Part shown: one piece after another, positions 1 through 5,328 of the stretch | Numbering within the stretch: position 1 is the stretch's first letter | Layout of the letters: every line of letters starts with the position of its first letter | Program-made: the position numbers and the translations under genes | The notes under the pieces: generated by a model | The model's input: only the letters and a program-made list of their open reading frames with translations | Database searches by the model: none | What the model was told of the DNA's origin: nothing | Source of the DNA: Silvimonas sp. | GTDB taxonomy: Bacteria; Pseudomonadota; Gammaproteobacteria; Burkholderiales; Chitinibacteraceae | Reading direction: 5' to 3' | Assembly: GCA_030151005.1 (NCBI GenBank) | Contig: JASLES010000071.1 | Location: 1 to 7,170, forward strand | Length of the DNA: 7,170 nt

Positions 1-409
1 GGGCAACGCCACCGGTCAGTTAGCCAATCGCCTGCGCCCGCTGGGCCAGGGCCTGGCCGCGTTTACGCGTCAGATGGGGCCCGCCATGAACGACACCGTG
101 GTCGTGGTGATGTCTGAATTTGGCCGCACCGTACGCCAGAATGGTAACGGTGGCACCGATCACGGCCACGGCAATGTGATGTGGGTGCTCGGCGGCGACG
201 TGGCAGGCGGCAAGGTGCACGGCGCCTGGCCAGGCTTATCCGGCGGCAATCTGCATGACGGGCGGGATCTGGCCATCACGACGGATTTTCGGGCTGTGCT
301 GGCGCAAGTGGCAGAGCGCCACCTGCTCTTGCCAGACGCCCAACTGGCGACGTTGTTCCCGGAATTTGCCGCCAGCAGCGCCAGCGCACCACGCTTGATC
401 CGCGCCTGA
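1..409 (+). CDS. DUF1501 family protein, C-terminal part (5' end outside window)
   Basis: The reading frame is open from base 2 to the TGA at 407-409, about 135 residues, and no start is needed because the gene enters from the left. The segment SEFGRTVRQNGNGGTDHGHG followed by a V-L-G-G-x-V-x-G-G-K stretch and WPGL is the typical C-terminal signature of the DUF1501 family. These proteins have an alkaline-phosphatase/sulfatase-like fold and are usually exported by the Tat pathway. The Asp-His pair in GTDHGHG sits where metal ligands lie in that superfamily. The N-terminal part, with any twin-arginine signal, is not visible. Members are commonly encoded beside DUF1800 genes, so such a gene may lie just to the left; that is expectation, not observation. 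Substrate and function are unknown for the family. An internal ATG at 74 is not a credible start, because conserved-looking coding sequence continues upstream of it. Confidence 0.88.
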   Translation, partial: GNATGQLANRLRPLGQGLAAFTRQMGPAMNDTVVVVMSEFGRTVRQNGNGGTDHGHGNVMWVLGGDVAGGKVHGAWPGLSGGNLHDGRDLAITTDFRAVLAQVAERHLLLPDAQLATLFPEFAASSASAPRLIRA

Positions 410-468
410 CGCAACAGCACAAGCCGGGCACTGCCCGTGCGATGCAATCTGTGGGAACATGCCGCTGG

Positions 469-474
469 TATATA
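469..474 (+). promoter_or_regulatory. Candidate -10 element before the TPR-methyltransferase gene
   Basis: TATATA lies 20 bases before the ATG at 494, in otherwise GC-rich sequence between two genes. A start of transcription around 481 would leave a leader of only about 12 bases. No good -35 hexamer is visible at the right spacing (446-452 reads AATCTGT), so this is a weak call. Confidence 0.25.
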
Positions 475-493
475 CGCTCCCCAGCGGCTCCCC

Positions 494-1840
494 ATGCAAG
501 CATCGCCCCCTTTGCAAGCACGTCTGAACCTTGCCCTGAAAGCGCATCTGGCCGGGCAGACAACCGACGCCGAAGCGCACTACCGCAGCCTGTTGCATGA
601 GGCCCCGGACTGGGCAGATGTCCATCACTGGCTGGGTTTTTTGCTGCAGCAAAACCAGCGGCTGACCGAGGCCAGAGAACACCTCTATACCGCAGTCAGT
701 CTGGACCCACGGCATAGCGAATGGCATTTCAACCTGGGTCTGACGCTGGCCCGGCTGGATGACCCGCAAGCCGCCGTCTCTGCCCTGCAACGCGCGGTGA
801 CGCTGGCGCCCACGCAATATTTCTACTGGACCAATCTGGGCAGCGCCTTCGAAACCCTGGGCGAAGACGAACACGCCGAGCCGTGTTTCGTCCGCGCCCA
901 ACAGATCAACCCCGCCTGCCCGGATGCCTGGTTTCAGCACGCCGCCCTGTGCCTGCGCCAGCAACGGTTTGACGAAGCGCGCACGCTGAACCACCAGGGG
1001 CTGATTGCCGCACCGGAACAAGTGACGTCCAAAGTCATGCTGGCTCAGGCCTGGCATGCGCTCGGCCATACTGAAGAAGCGCTGGCGGTGTTCGAACAAT
1101 GGCTAGCCGCTGAACCAGGCCACCCGCAAGCCTTGCACCTGCGCGCGGCCTATTTGCAGCAGATGCCCGTGCGTTGCAGCACAGACTACGTGAAGCACAC
1201 CTTTGACGGCTTTGCCCACAACTTCGACCACATCCTGGGCCGGCTACGCTACGCCGGGCCGGCATGGCTGGCCGACTGGCTGCGCACCCAAAATCCGCCC
1301 GCGCAGTCGTTGAATGTGGCTGATCTGGGGTGCGGCACCGGTCTGGCCGGCGACCTCCTTGCCCCGTATGCCCGTAGCCTGACCGGCGTAGATCTGAGCC
1401 CGGCCATGCTCGATAAAGCCGCCACCCGACCGGTCTACACCCAGCTATATGAAGCCGATGTGCATGACTTTCTGGCTGATCATGACGCTGAGTTTGATCT
1501 GCTGGTTTGCCTGGATACGCTGATTTACCTAGGCGTGCTGGCCCCGTTTTTTGAAGAAGCCTTCACTGCGCTCAAACCTGGCGGCCACCTGGTTTTTACC
1601 ACCGAAACGCTGGACCCCACGCAAAACCGCCCTTGGCGGTTGAACACCAGCGGGCGCTATAGCCATCAATATCAATGGGTTGTCCTGCAACTGGAACAAC
1701 ACGGATTTACGCTGGTGCATCACAGTAATGGCGCCATCCGCAATGAATCGGGCATTCCGGTGATGGGAGATTTCTATTGCGCGCAGCACGCGTCACCCCC
1801 CGCTACCTATACTGAAAGTCATCATCACATTGGGGGATAA
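494..1840 (+). CDS. TPR-repeat protein fused to a class I SAM-dependent methyltransferase
   Basis: A 448-residue protein in two halves. Residues about 8-211 form six consecutive tetratricopeptide-like units in a 34-residue register, with the usual W-x-x-L-G, A-L/A-F and P positions, for example YWTNLGSAFETLGEDEHAEP at 111-130. This is a protein-binding solenoid. After a linker with the segment YVKHTFDGFAHNFD (232-245) comes a Rossmann methyltransferase. Motif I is DLGCGTGLAG (277-286), the acidic post-I motif is GVDLS (298-302), a motif IV-like segment is LLVCLDTLIYLG (336-347), and KPGG (361-364) precedes strand 5. The architecture matches COG4976-type 'predicted methyltransferase containing TPR repeat'; the methylated substrate is not known. 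I chose ATG 494 because the TPR region begins right after it. A GTG at 437 would add 19 residues unlike the family, and neither start has a Shine-Dalgarno sequence. The tail ends in a His-rich TESHHHIGG. The solute-binding gene follows after 41 bases and may be cotranscribed. Confidence 0.88.
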   Translation: MQASPPLQARLNLALKAHLAGQTTDAEAHYRSLLHEAPDWADVHHWLGFLLQQNQRLTEAREHLYTAVSLDPRHSEWHFNLGLTLARLDDPQAAVSALQRAVTLAPTQYFYWTNLGSAFETLGEDEHAEPCFVRAQQINPACPDAWFQHAALCLRQQRFDEARTLNHQGLIAAPEQVTSKVMLAQAWHALGHTEEALAVFEQWLAAEPGHPQALHLRAAYLQQMPVRCSTDYVKHTFDGFAHNFDHILGRLRYAGPAWLADWLRTQNPPAQSLNVADLGCGTGLAGDLLAPYARSLTGVDLSPAMLDKAATRPVYTQLYEADVHDFLADHDAEFDLLVCLDTLIYLGVLAPFFEEAFTALKPGGHLVFTTETLDPTQNRPWRLNTSGRYSHQYQWVVLQLEQHGFTLVHHSNGAIRNESGIPVMGDFYCAQHASPPATYTESHHHIGG

Positions 1841-1881
1841 CAGCATGCGGCAACCCGGATTCAGACCACGCAGATCACCCT

Positions 1882-2688
1882 ATGCGTTTTGACCGGCTGC
1901 TGCGGGCGCTCTGTGCGCTGAGTCTTGTGCTGGCAGCCGCCATGGCACCTGCGGCCGTCACCCAGTTGCGCTGTGTCGGCACCGAATTTACTACCTTGAC
2001 CAGCAACACCCCCGACGGCCCGCGTGGCTTTGCGCTGGATGTTCTGGAAGAACTGGGCAAGCGTGCCGGATTTCACTGCAACGTAGAACTGCTGCCCTGG
2101 AAACGCGCACAAGCACTCATCGCCCGTAACGAGGCCGATCTACTGATTGGCCCCTATCGCACCCGCGTACGGGAACATGACATGGTCTACCTGAGCCGGC
2201 CGTTTTATTTTGATGACGCCCTGTTTTACGGCCTGGCCAAAGTCCCCTTCACCTGGGATGGACAACTGGCCAGCCTGCCTCGCCAGCAAGTGGCTATTGT
2301 GCGCGGCTGGTCGCTGGGCGAGCATTTTGAGGCGTTCCGCCAGCAACTCAACCTGGTCGAAGTCGATTCCTCGGATCAGGCCCTGCGCCTTTTGCTCACC
2401 GGCCGGATTTCTTTGGTCGCGGGCAACGAGCGCGACTTTGCCCCACGCGTGGCCCGGCCGGAGTTTGCCGGTATCAAACCGGTAGAACCGCGCATCCAGA
2501 ATTCCGCCGGGTATTTTGCGTTGTCCAACAAATGGCGCAACTCGCCACTGTTTTCCAGAATCAACGAAGCCATGCTGCAAATGGTCAGCAGCGGTTACAT
2601 CTTTGAAGCCAGCCGCAACGCAGGTCTGAGTTTTCCGGACTCACGCTTTGACTGGGCCAGTTACGTGGCCCATGAGCTGGATAACTGA
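1882..2688 (+). CDS. Periplasmic solute-binding protein, family 3 (SBP_bac_3-like), orphan
   Basis: A 268-residue protein with a Sec signal peptide: basic MRFDRLLR, a hydrophobic core at 9-20, and a likely AxA-type cleavage after about residue 24 (APA|AV). The mature part looks like a family 3 extracellular solute-binding protein. GFALDVLEELGKRAGF (49-64) is the usual 'G-x-x-x-D-v-l' helix, LLPWKRAQALIARNEADLLIG (71-91) fits the W-x-R and 'G-x-a-D' region, and SRPFYFDDALFYG follows at 105-117. The C-terminal segment SSGYIFEASRNAGL resembles the last helix of the fold. Two cysteines in the mature protein (C31, C66) could form a disulfide. There are no permease or ATPase genes nearby, which is common for this divergent class; such orphans are often annotated only as transporter substrate-binding domain proteins. 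The ligand cannot be told. No Shine-Dalgarno precedes the ATG, which is chosen because it gives an ideal signal peptide. Transcription may continue from the gene 41 bases upstream. Confidence 0.85.
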   Translation: MRFDRLLRALCALSLVLAAAMAPAAVTQLRCVGTEFTTLTSNTPDGPRGFALDVLEELGKRAGFHCNVELLPWKRAQALIARNEADLLIGPYRTRVREHDMVYLSRPFYFDDALFYGLAKVPFTWDGQLASLPRQQVAIVRGWSLGEHFEAFRQQLNLVEVDSSDQALRLLLTGRISLVAGNERDFAPRVARPEFAGIKPVEPRIQNSAGYFALSNKWRNSPLFSRINEAMLQMVSSGYIFEASRNAGLSFPDSRFDWASYVAHELDN

Positions 2689-2736
2689 CGCACGCCATCA
2701 TCACCCCACAAATAAACCATGGCGGCAGCACGCAGA

Positions 2737-2742
2737 TACAAT
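2737..2742 (+). promoter_or_regulatory. Candidate -10 element before the SRAP gene
   Basis: TACAAT lies in the 86-base gap between the solute-binding gene and the SRAP gene, 32 bases before the ATG. It differs from the TATAAT consensus by one base. The -35 region at 17-base spacing (2714-2719, AAACCA) is poor. I found no LexA-type CTG-N10-CAG box, so SOS control is not supported by the sequence. Confidence 0.3.
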
Positions 2743-2774
2743 CAAGGGATCGTCGTCTTACCACGCCAAAGATC

Positions 2775-3440
2775 ATGTGCGTCAATTTCGTCCCGCCCAC
2801 ACAACAGCAAATCAAGACGTATTTCAGTACGGCACTGGCCATTGAACATGAAGCATGGCCGGCTGAAACGTGGCAAGACTACGCCGCGCCGGTCATCACG
2901 GCGGGTGAACAAGCGCGGCGGGCGCTGGTTGGCAGCTACGGCATGATTCCCAAACGCCGCCTGCCCGAAGGCGTGCGCTACAGCACCATGAACGCACGCT
3001 CAGAAACCTTGGGCGAAACCCGCAGTTTCCGCCAACCGTGGTTGCGCGGCCAGTTGTGTCTGGTGCCGATGACCGGTTTTTTTGAGCCCAATTACGAATC
3101 GGGTCGACCGGTACGCTGGCGCATCGGCATGAAAAATGGCGAACCATTTGCGGTGGCAGGTTTGATCCGCGCCTGGCGCGAAACAGATGACGCGGTCAGT
3201 TACTCGTTTACCCAGATCACGATCAACGCCGATGAGCACGCCTTGATGCGGCGTTTTCACAAACCGGCTGACGAAAAACGTTCGCTGGTGATTGTGCCGC
3301 CGGACGAATACGACGCCTGGCTGGCTTGCAAAGACCCGGAACTGGCACGCAGTTTCCTGCGGCCGTTTCCGGCAGAGCTGATGCTGGCCGAGGCCGCGCC
3401 GATCCCGGCCAGCGGCCCGCAAACGGCCAGCCTGTTTTAA
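2775..3440 (+). CDS. SRAP domain protein (YedK/HMCES family, abasic-site DNA-protein crosslinker)
   Basis: A 221-residue, single-domain SRAP protein. The family uses Cys2, exposed after removal of the initiator Met, to form a stable thiazolidine link with abasic sites in single-stranded DNA, shielding them during replication. The visible key residues are Cys2 (MCVNF), Asn73 and Arg75 in NARSET (73-78), Glu104 in CLVPMTGFFEP (95-105), and His162 in RRFHKPADEKRS (159-170). They match the Cys/Asn/Glu/His set known from E. coli YedK. The segment FAVAGLIRAW (125-134) is the usual central strand. The requirement for Cys at position 2 fixes the start at ATG 2775, even though no Shine-Dalgarno precedes it. 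The N-terminus reads MCVN rather than the common MCGR, and GFFEPNY replaces GFYEW, so this is a divergent subfamily. The stop overlaps the convergent rhlE stop by four bases. Confidence 0.9.
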   Translation: MCVNFVPPTQQQIKTYFSTALAIEHEAWPAETWQDYAAPVITAGEQARRALVGSYGMIPKRRLPEGVRYSTMNARSETLGETRSFRQPWLRGQLCLVPMTGFFEPNYESGRPVRWRIGMKNGEPFAVAGLIRAWRETDDAVSYSFTQITINADEHALMRRFHKPADEKRSLVIVPPDEYDAWLACKDPELARSFLRPFPAELMLAEAAPIPASGPQTASLF

Positions 3441-3447
3441 GGCTGGC
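3426..3447. terminator. Hairpin spanning the overlapping stop codons of the SRAP and rhlE genes
   Basis: GCCAGCC (3426-3432) and GGCTGGC (3441-3447) form a perfect 7-bp stem with an 8-base loop TGTTTTAA. The loop holds both stop codons: TAA of the SRAP gene at 3438-3440 and TAA of rhlE (TTA on the + strand) at 3437-3439. The structure is readable from both strands and could act as a shared bidirectional terminator or 3'-end stabiliser. No T-run follows on either side, so a classic intrinsic terminator is not proven. Confidence 0.45.
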
Positions 3448-4903
3448 GACGGCCACGCCCGCCGGTGGCGGGTTTGCCAGCTGGCTTGCCGCCACCCGCG
3501 CGTGGTTTGCCCGCAGCGGGTTTGCCAGCGGCAGGTTTGCTGGCCGGCTTGCTACCCGGTTTAAGCCTGCTGAACGGATTGACGGGCTCCGCGCTTTTAC
3601 CTGTGCTGCCACCGCGTGCTGTCGCCGTGCCCTGAGACCTGGCTTGTGGCTTGGGATGCTTGCGCAATACCTCATCGGCGGCAGGTGCCCCGAAAGACAC
3701 TTTGGGTTTTTTGGGTTTCTTGGGTTTTTTGATGACCTGACCGGTGCTGCTGGTTTCCGGCACACGGTGTTCTGCCTCGAACCCTGGCTCTTCTTCACGC
3801 ACCAGAGTTTGTTTGATCAGCGCCTCAATGGCGGCCAGTTGCGGTGCTTCATCGGCACACACCAACGATACCGCCACACCACTGGCGCCAGCCCGGCCGG
3901 TACGGCCAATGCGGTGCACGTAGTCCTGCGCCACGATGGGCAGATCGACATTAATGACCAGCGGCAGATCATCGATATCCAGCCCGCGCGCGGCCACATC
4001 GGTGGCGACCAGCATGTCGATCTCACGCGTTTTGAAACGCTCCAGCGCGCGCAAGCGGGCCGGCTGCGGCTTGTCGCCGTGAATGGTGTCGACGGCATGG
4101 CCCGCTGCGTACAATAGTTCGGCCAGATAATCCACGCCCTTGCGGGTTTTGACGAACACCAGCGCGTGCTCCCACTGGTTCTGCGCCACCAGATGCATAA
4201 AGAGTTCTGGTTTGTTTTTCTTGTCGACTGGCACTACCCATTGCTTGATCTTGCTGGCGGTCACGTTAGGCGGACTAACGCTGATATTGAGCGGGTTGAT
4301 CAAGATGCCCGCCGCCAGGCTGCGGATGTCATCCGTAAACGTGGCGGAAAACAGCAGGGTTTGCCGCTGTGCGGGCAAGGCGGCAAACACGGCGGTCAGT
4401 TCCCGCGCAAAGCCCAGATCCAGCATGCGGTCAGCTTCATCGAGCACCAGTGTTTGCAACTGGTCAAACTGAACGGCGTTCTGGCGATGCAAGTCCAGCA
4501 AACGGCCCGGTGTGGCCACCAGCACATCCACCCCTTTGCGCAGCGCCATCATTTGCGGGTTGATGCTGACGCCACCGTAGGCGGCCAGAAAACGCAGATC
4601 AAGGCCGTTGCCGTAATCGACAAAGCTTTGCAGAACCTGCTCGGCCAGTTCCCGCGTGGGGACGAGAACCAGCACGCGGGCGCGGTTGCTGCCCACCGCC
4701 GGGCCTTTTTGCACCAGGCGCTGCAAAATCGGCAAGGCAAAACCCGCCGTTTTACCGGTACCCGTCTGCGCGGCAGCCATCACGTCGCGCCCGCTCAGTA
4801 CAGCCGGGATCGCCTTGGTCTGCACGGGCGTGGGTTTCTGGTAGTTGAGCGCCTGCAAGGTGCGCAACAAGGGGTCGATCAGGCCAAGCGTGTCAAAAGA
4901 CAT
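3437..4903 (-). CDS. rhlE: ATP-dependent DEAD-box RNA helicase, RhlE type
   Basis: A 488-residue DEAD-box helicase with all core motifs. The Q-motif region is F-x-x-LGL followed by KPTPVQ (23-28). Motif I is AQTGTGKT (45-52), Ia is PTRELAEQ (82-89), Ib is TPGRLLDL (131-138), II is DEAD (155-158), III is SAT (186-188), V is ATDVAARGLDID and VI is HRIGRTGR (330-337). The start MSFDTLGL at ATG 4903 matches RhlE proteins closely and has GGAT six bases upstream. A TTG at 4957 would add 18 unrelated residues. RhlE-type helicases remodel structured RNA, ribosome precursors and degradosome-linked transcripts in the cytoplasm. After about residue 390 comes a basic, low-complexity tail (KKPKKPKKPK, then repeated GKPAAGKP-like units), typical of proteobacterial RhlE and likely an RNA-binding extension. 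The gene lies downstream of the small membrane-protein gene on the same strand, 75 bases away. Confidence 0.95.
   Translation of the reverse strand: MSFDTLGLIDPLLRTLQALNYQKPTPVQTKAIPAVLSGRDVMAAAQTGTGKTAGFALPILQRLVQKGPAVGSNRARVLVLVPTRELAEQVLQSFVDYGNGLDLRFLAAYGGVSINPQMMALRKGVDVLVATPGRLLDLHRQNAVQFDQLQTLVLDEADRMLDLGFARELTAVFAALPAQRQTLLFSATFTDDIRSLAAGILINPLNISVSPPNVTASKIKQWVVPVDKKNKPELFMHLVAQNQWEHALVFVKTRKGVDYLAELLYAAGHAVDTIHGDKPQPARLRALERFKTREIDMLVATDVAARGLDIDDLPLVINVDLPIVAQDYVHRIGRTGRAGASGVAVSLVCADEAPQLAAIEALIKQTLVREEEPGFEAEHRVPETSSTGQVIKKPKKPKKPKVSFGAPAADEVLRKHPKPQARSQGTATARGGSTGKSAEPVNPFSRLKPGSKPASKPAAGKPAAGKPRAGGGKPAGKPATGGRGRRQP
3468..3544 (-). repeat. Imperfect direct repeats encoding the Gly-Lys-Pro-Ala tail of RhlE
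   Basis: The 14-mer GCGGGTTTGCCAGC (+ strand) occurs identically at 3468-3481 and 3516-3529, 48 bases (16 codons) apart and in phase. A degenerate copy, GGCAGGTTTGCTGGC, lies at 3530-3544. On the coding strand these give the KPAAGKPAAGKP and GKPAGKPATGG segments. The repeats belong to the helicase tail and are not a separate element. Confidence 0.7.
3701..3727 (-). repeat. Three 9-bp tandem repeats encoding KKP units in RhlE
   Basis: On the + strand TTTGGGTTT is repeated at 3701-3709 and 3710-3718, with CTTGGGTTT at 3719-3727. It encodes KKPKKPKKPK at the junction between helicase core and tail. The unit is a multiple of three, so gain or loss of a copy would keep the frame. The A6 run on the coding strand (3725-3730) is the longest homopolymer in the gene. 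Confidence 0.8.
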
Positions 4904-4909
4904 GGGTTT

Positions 4910-4967
4910 ATCCGGCATACAGCAGTAAAACCGCAATGGTAGCGGTTTACGCCCCAACGCGCCGGAT
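4910..4967 (-). promoter_or_regulatory. Structured leader of rhlE: nested stems, one covering the ribosome-binding site
   Basis: Between the small membrane-protein gene and rhlE there are two perfect nested inverted repeats. The inner one is AAACCGC/GCGGTTT (4928-4934 and 4942-4948, 7-base loop), followed on the minus strand by one further T, giving TTTTA. The outer one is ATCCGGC/GCCGGAT (4910-4916 and 4961-4967). The 3' arm of the outer stem in mRNA contains the GGAT that serves as the rhlE ribosome-binding site. The inner hairpin could instead be a weak terminator of the upstream gene. No convincing sigma-70 promoter was seen in this leader. Confidence 0.35.
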
Positions 4968-4978
4968 GCTTTGGCAAA

Positions 4979-5203
4979 TCAGCCCGATGAGCTATCGAAG
5001 AGGTTGATATCAATGGCCATGGAAAAATGCAGGGGCGCCGGTGGCCATGCCGGCAAGTGGGTGTAGATCAGCCACAACGCCAACGCCAGCAGCAATACCA
5101 CCGCCAACCGCTGTAACCACCAGCGCAGCTGCAGCCGGTGCGCCCGCAACTGGGCGGTGATGGCGTGTCCAAAAATCAACCAGAGTCCTGCCAAGCTGTC
5201 CAT
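4979..5203 (-). CDS. Small single-pass membrane protein, 74 residues, function unknown
   Basis: I do not recognise a family. The start is ATG 5203, because AGGAG (5210-5214 on the + strand as CTCCT) stands six bases before it, the best Shine-Dalgarno in the window. The frame stays open further upstream, but that part overlaps the divergent regulator gene and looks like chance. The protein begins with a mildly amphipathic MDSLAGLWLIFGHAITAQ, then a basic stretch with four Arg (20-32: RAHRLQLRWWLQR). A hydrophobic helix follows at 33-50 (LAVVLLLALALWLIYTHL), then a Pro/Trp-rich bend PAWPPAP and a short acidic tail. By the positive-inside rule the N-terminus is cytoplasmic and the C-terminal 25 residues periplasmic. 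It is divergent from the WYL regulator across 112 bases, so it is a plausible target of that regulator, and it lies upstream of rhlE on the same strand. Confidence 0.7.
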   Translation of the reverse strand: MDSLAGLWLIFGHAITAQLRAHRLQLRWWLQRLAVVLLLALALWLIYTHLPAWPPAPLHFSMAIDINLFDSSSG

Positions 5204-5255
5204 GATCTGCTCCTGCGTTCCTGTGCCAGTGTCAAAAGTGGTCGGGTTGGAATAG

Positions 5256-5268
5256 TTGTCGTGGACAA
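5256..5268. promoter_or_regulatory. Candidate operator palindrome between divergent genes
   Basis: TTGTC-GTG-GACAA is a perfect 5+3+5 inverted repeat in the middle of the 112-base region shared by the small membrane-protein gene and the WYL regulator gene. Its size and place fit a dimeric repressor site, and the adjacent regulator is the obvious candidate. No strong promoter was found. The best + strand guess is TTGGAA (5247-5252) with TTTATG (5271-5276) at 18-base spacing, which would place the palindrome inside the promoter. Confidence 0.35.
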
Positions 5269-5283
5269 ACTTTATGCGCGAAA

Positions 5284-5328
5284 GAGGACAGAAAATGCCC
5301 TGATTCGCGATTACCATGCAGGGCATGG
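5284..5328 (+). promoter_or_regulatory. Regulator-gene leader: two-codon ORF and alternative hairpins over the start codons
   Basis: GAGGA (5284-5288) stands six bases before ATG CCC TGA (5295-5303), a complete ORF of two codons in the same frame as the regulator. ATGCCCTG (5295-5302) is perfectly complementary to CAGGGCAT (5319-5326), giving an 8-bp stem whose 16-base loop carries the regulator ATG at 5316. A competing hairpin, CCATGC/GCATGG (5314-5319 and 5323-5328), covers both possible starts, 5316 and 5325. The regulator starts themselves have no Shine-Dalgarno. Translational coupling or an attenuation-like switch is an inference; at the DNA level the repeats could instead be an operator. 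Confidence 0.4.

Noticed and set aside
425..437. CGGGC-ACT-GCCCG hairpin after the DUF1501 gene as an intrinsic terminator
   Set aside because: The stem is only 5 bp and no T-run follows. It is too weak to call in GC-rich sequence.
437..493. GTG start for the TPR-methyltransferase
   Set aside because: The 19 added residues precede the first TPR without family resemblance, have no ribosome site, and overlap the candidate -10 element.
236..1099. Minus-strand open frame of 287 codons
   Set aside because: It lies opposite the DUF1501 end and the TPR region, both of which have clear family signatures. The product has no domain and the frame follows from high GC.
1882..1920. Lipoprotein signal in the solute-binding protein (Cys11)
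   Set aside because: The Cys lies near the start of the hydrophobic core, not after it. A normal signal peptidase I site follows at about residue 24.
2689..2774. LexA/SOS box before the SRAP gene
   Set aside because: No CTG-N10-CAG type palindrome is present in the intergenic region.
3468..3544. Regularly spaced repeats as a possible CRISPR-like array
   Set aside because: The repeats are in phase with the rhlE frame, imperfect, and encode the known type of RhlE tail.
3326..4942. Long + strand open frames (3326-4117 and 4166-4942)
   Set aside because: They are antisense to the rhlE coding frame, which carries every helicase motif. Their products are low-complexity or Arg/His/Gln-rich with no recognisable domain.
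4904..4957. TTG start extending RhlE by 18 residues
   Set aside because: The extension has no similarity to RhlE proteins, runs through the leader hairpin, and ATG 4903 gives the family-typical MSFDTLGL start with a GGAT ribosome site.
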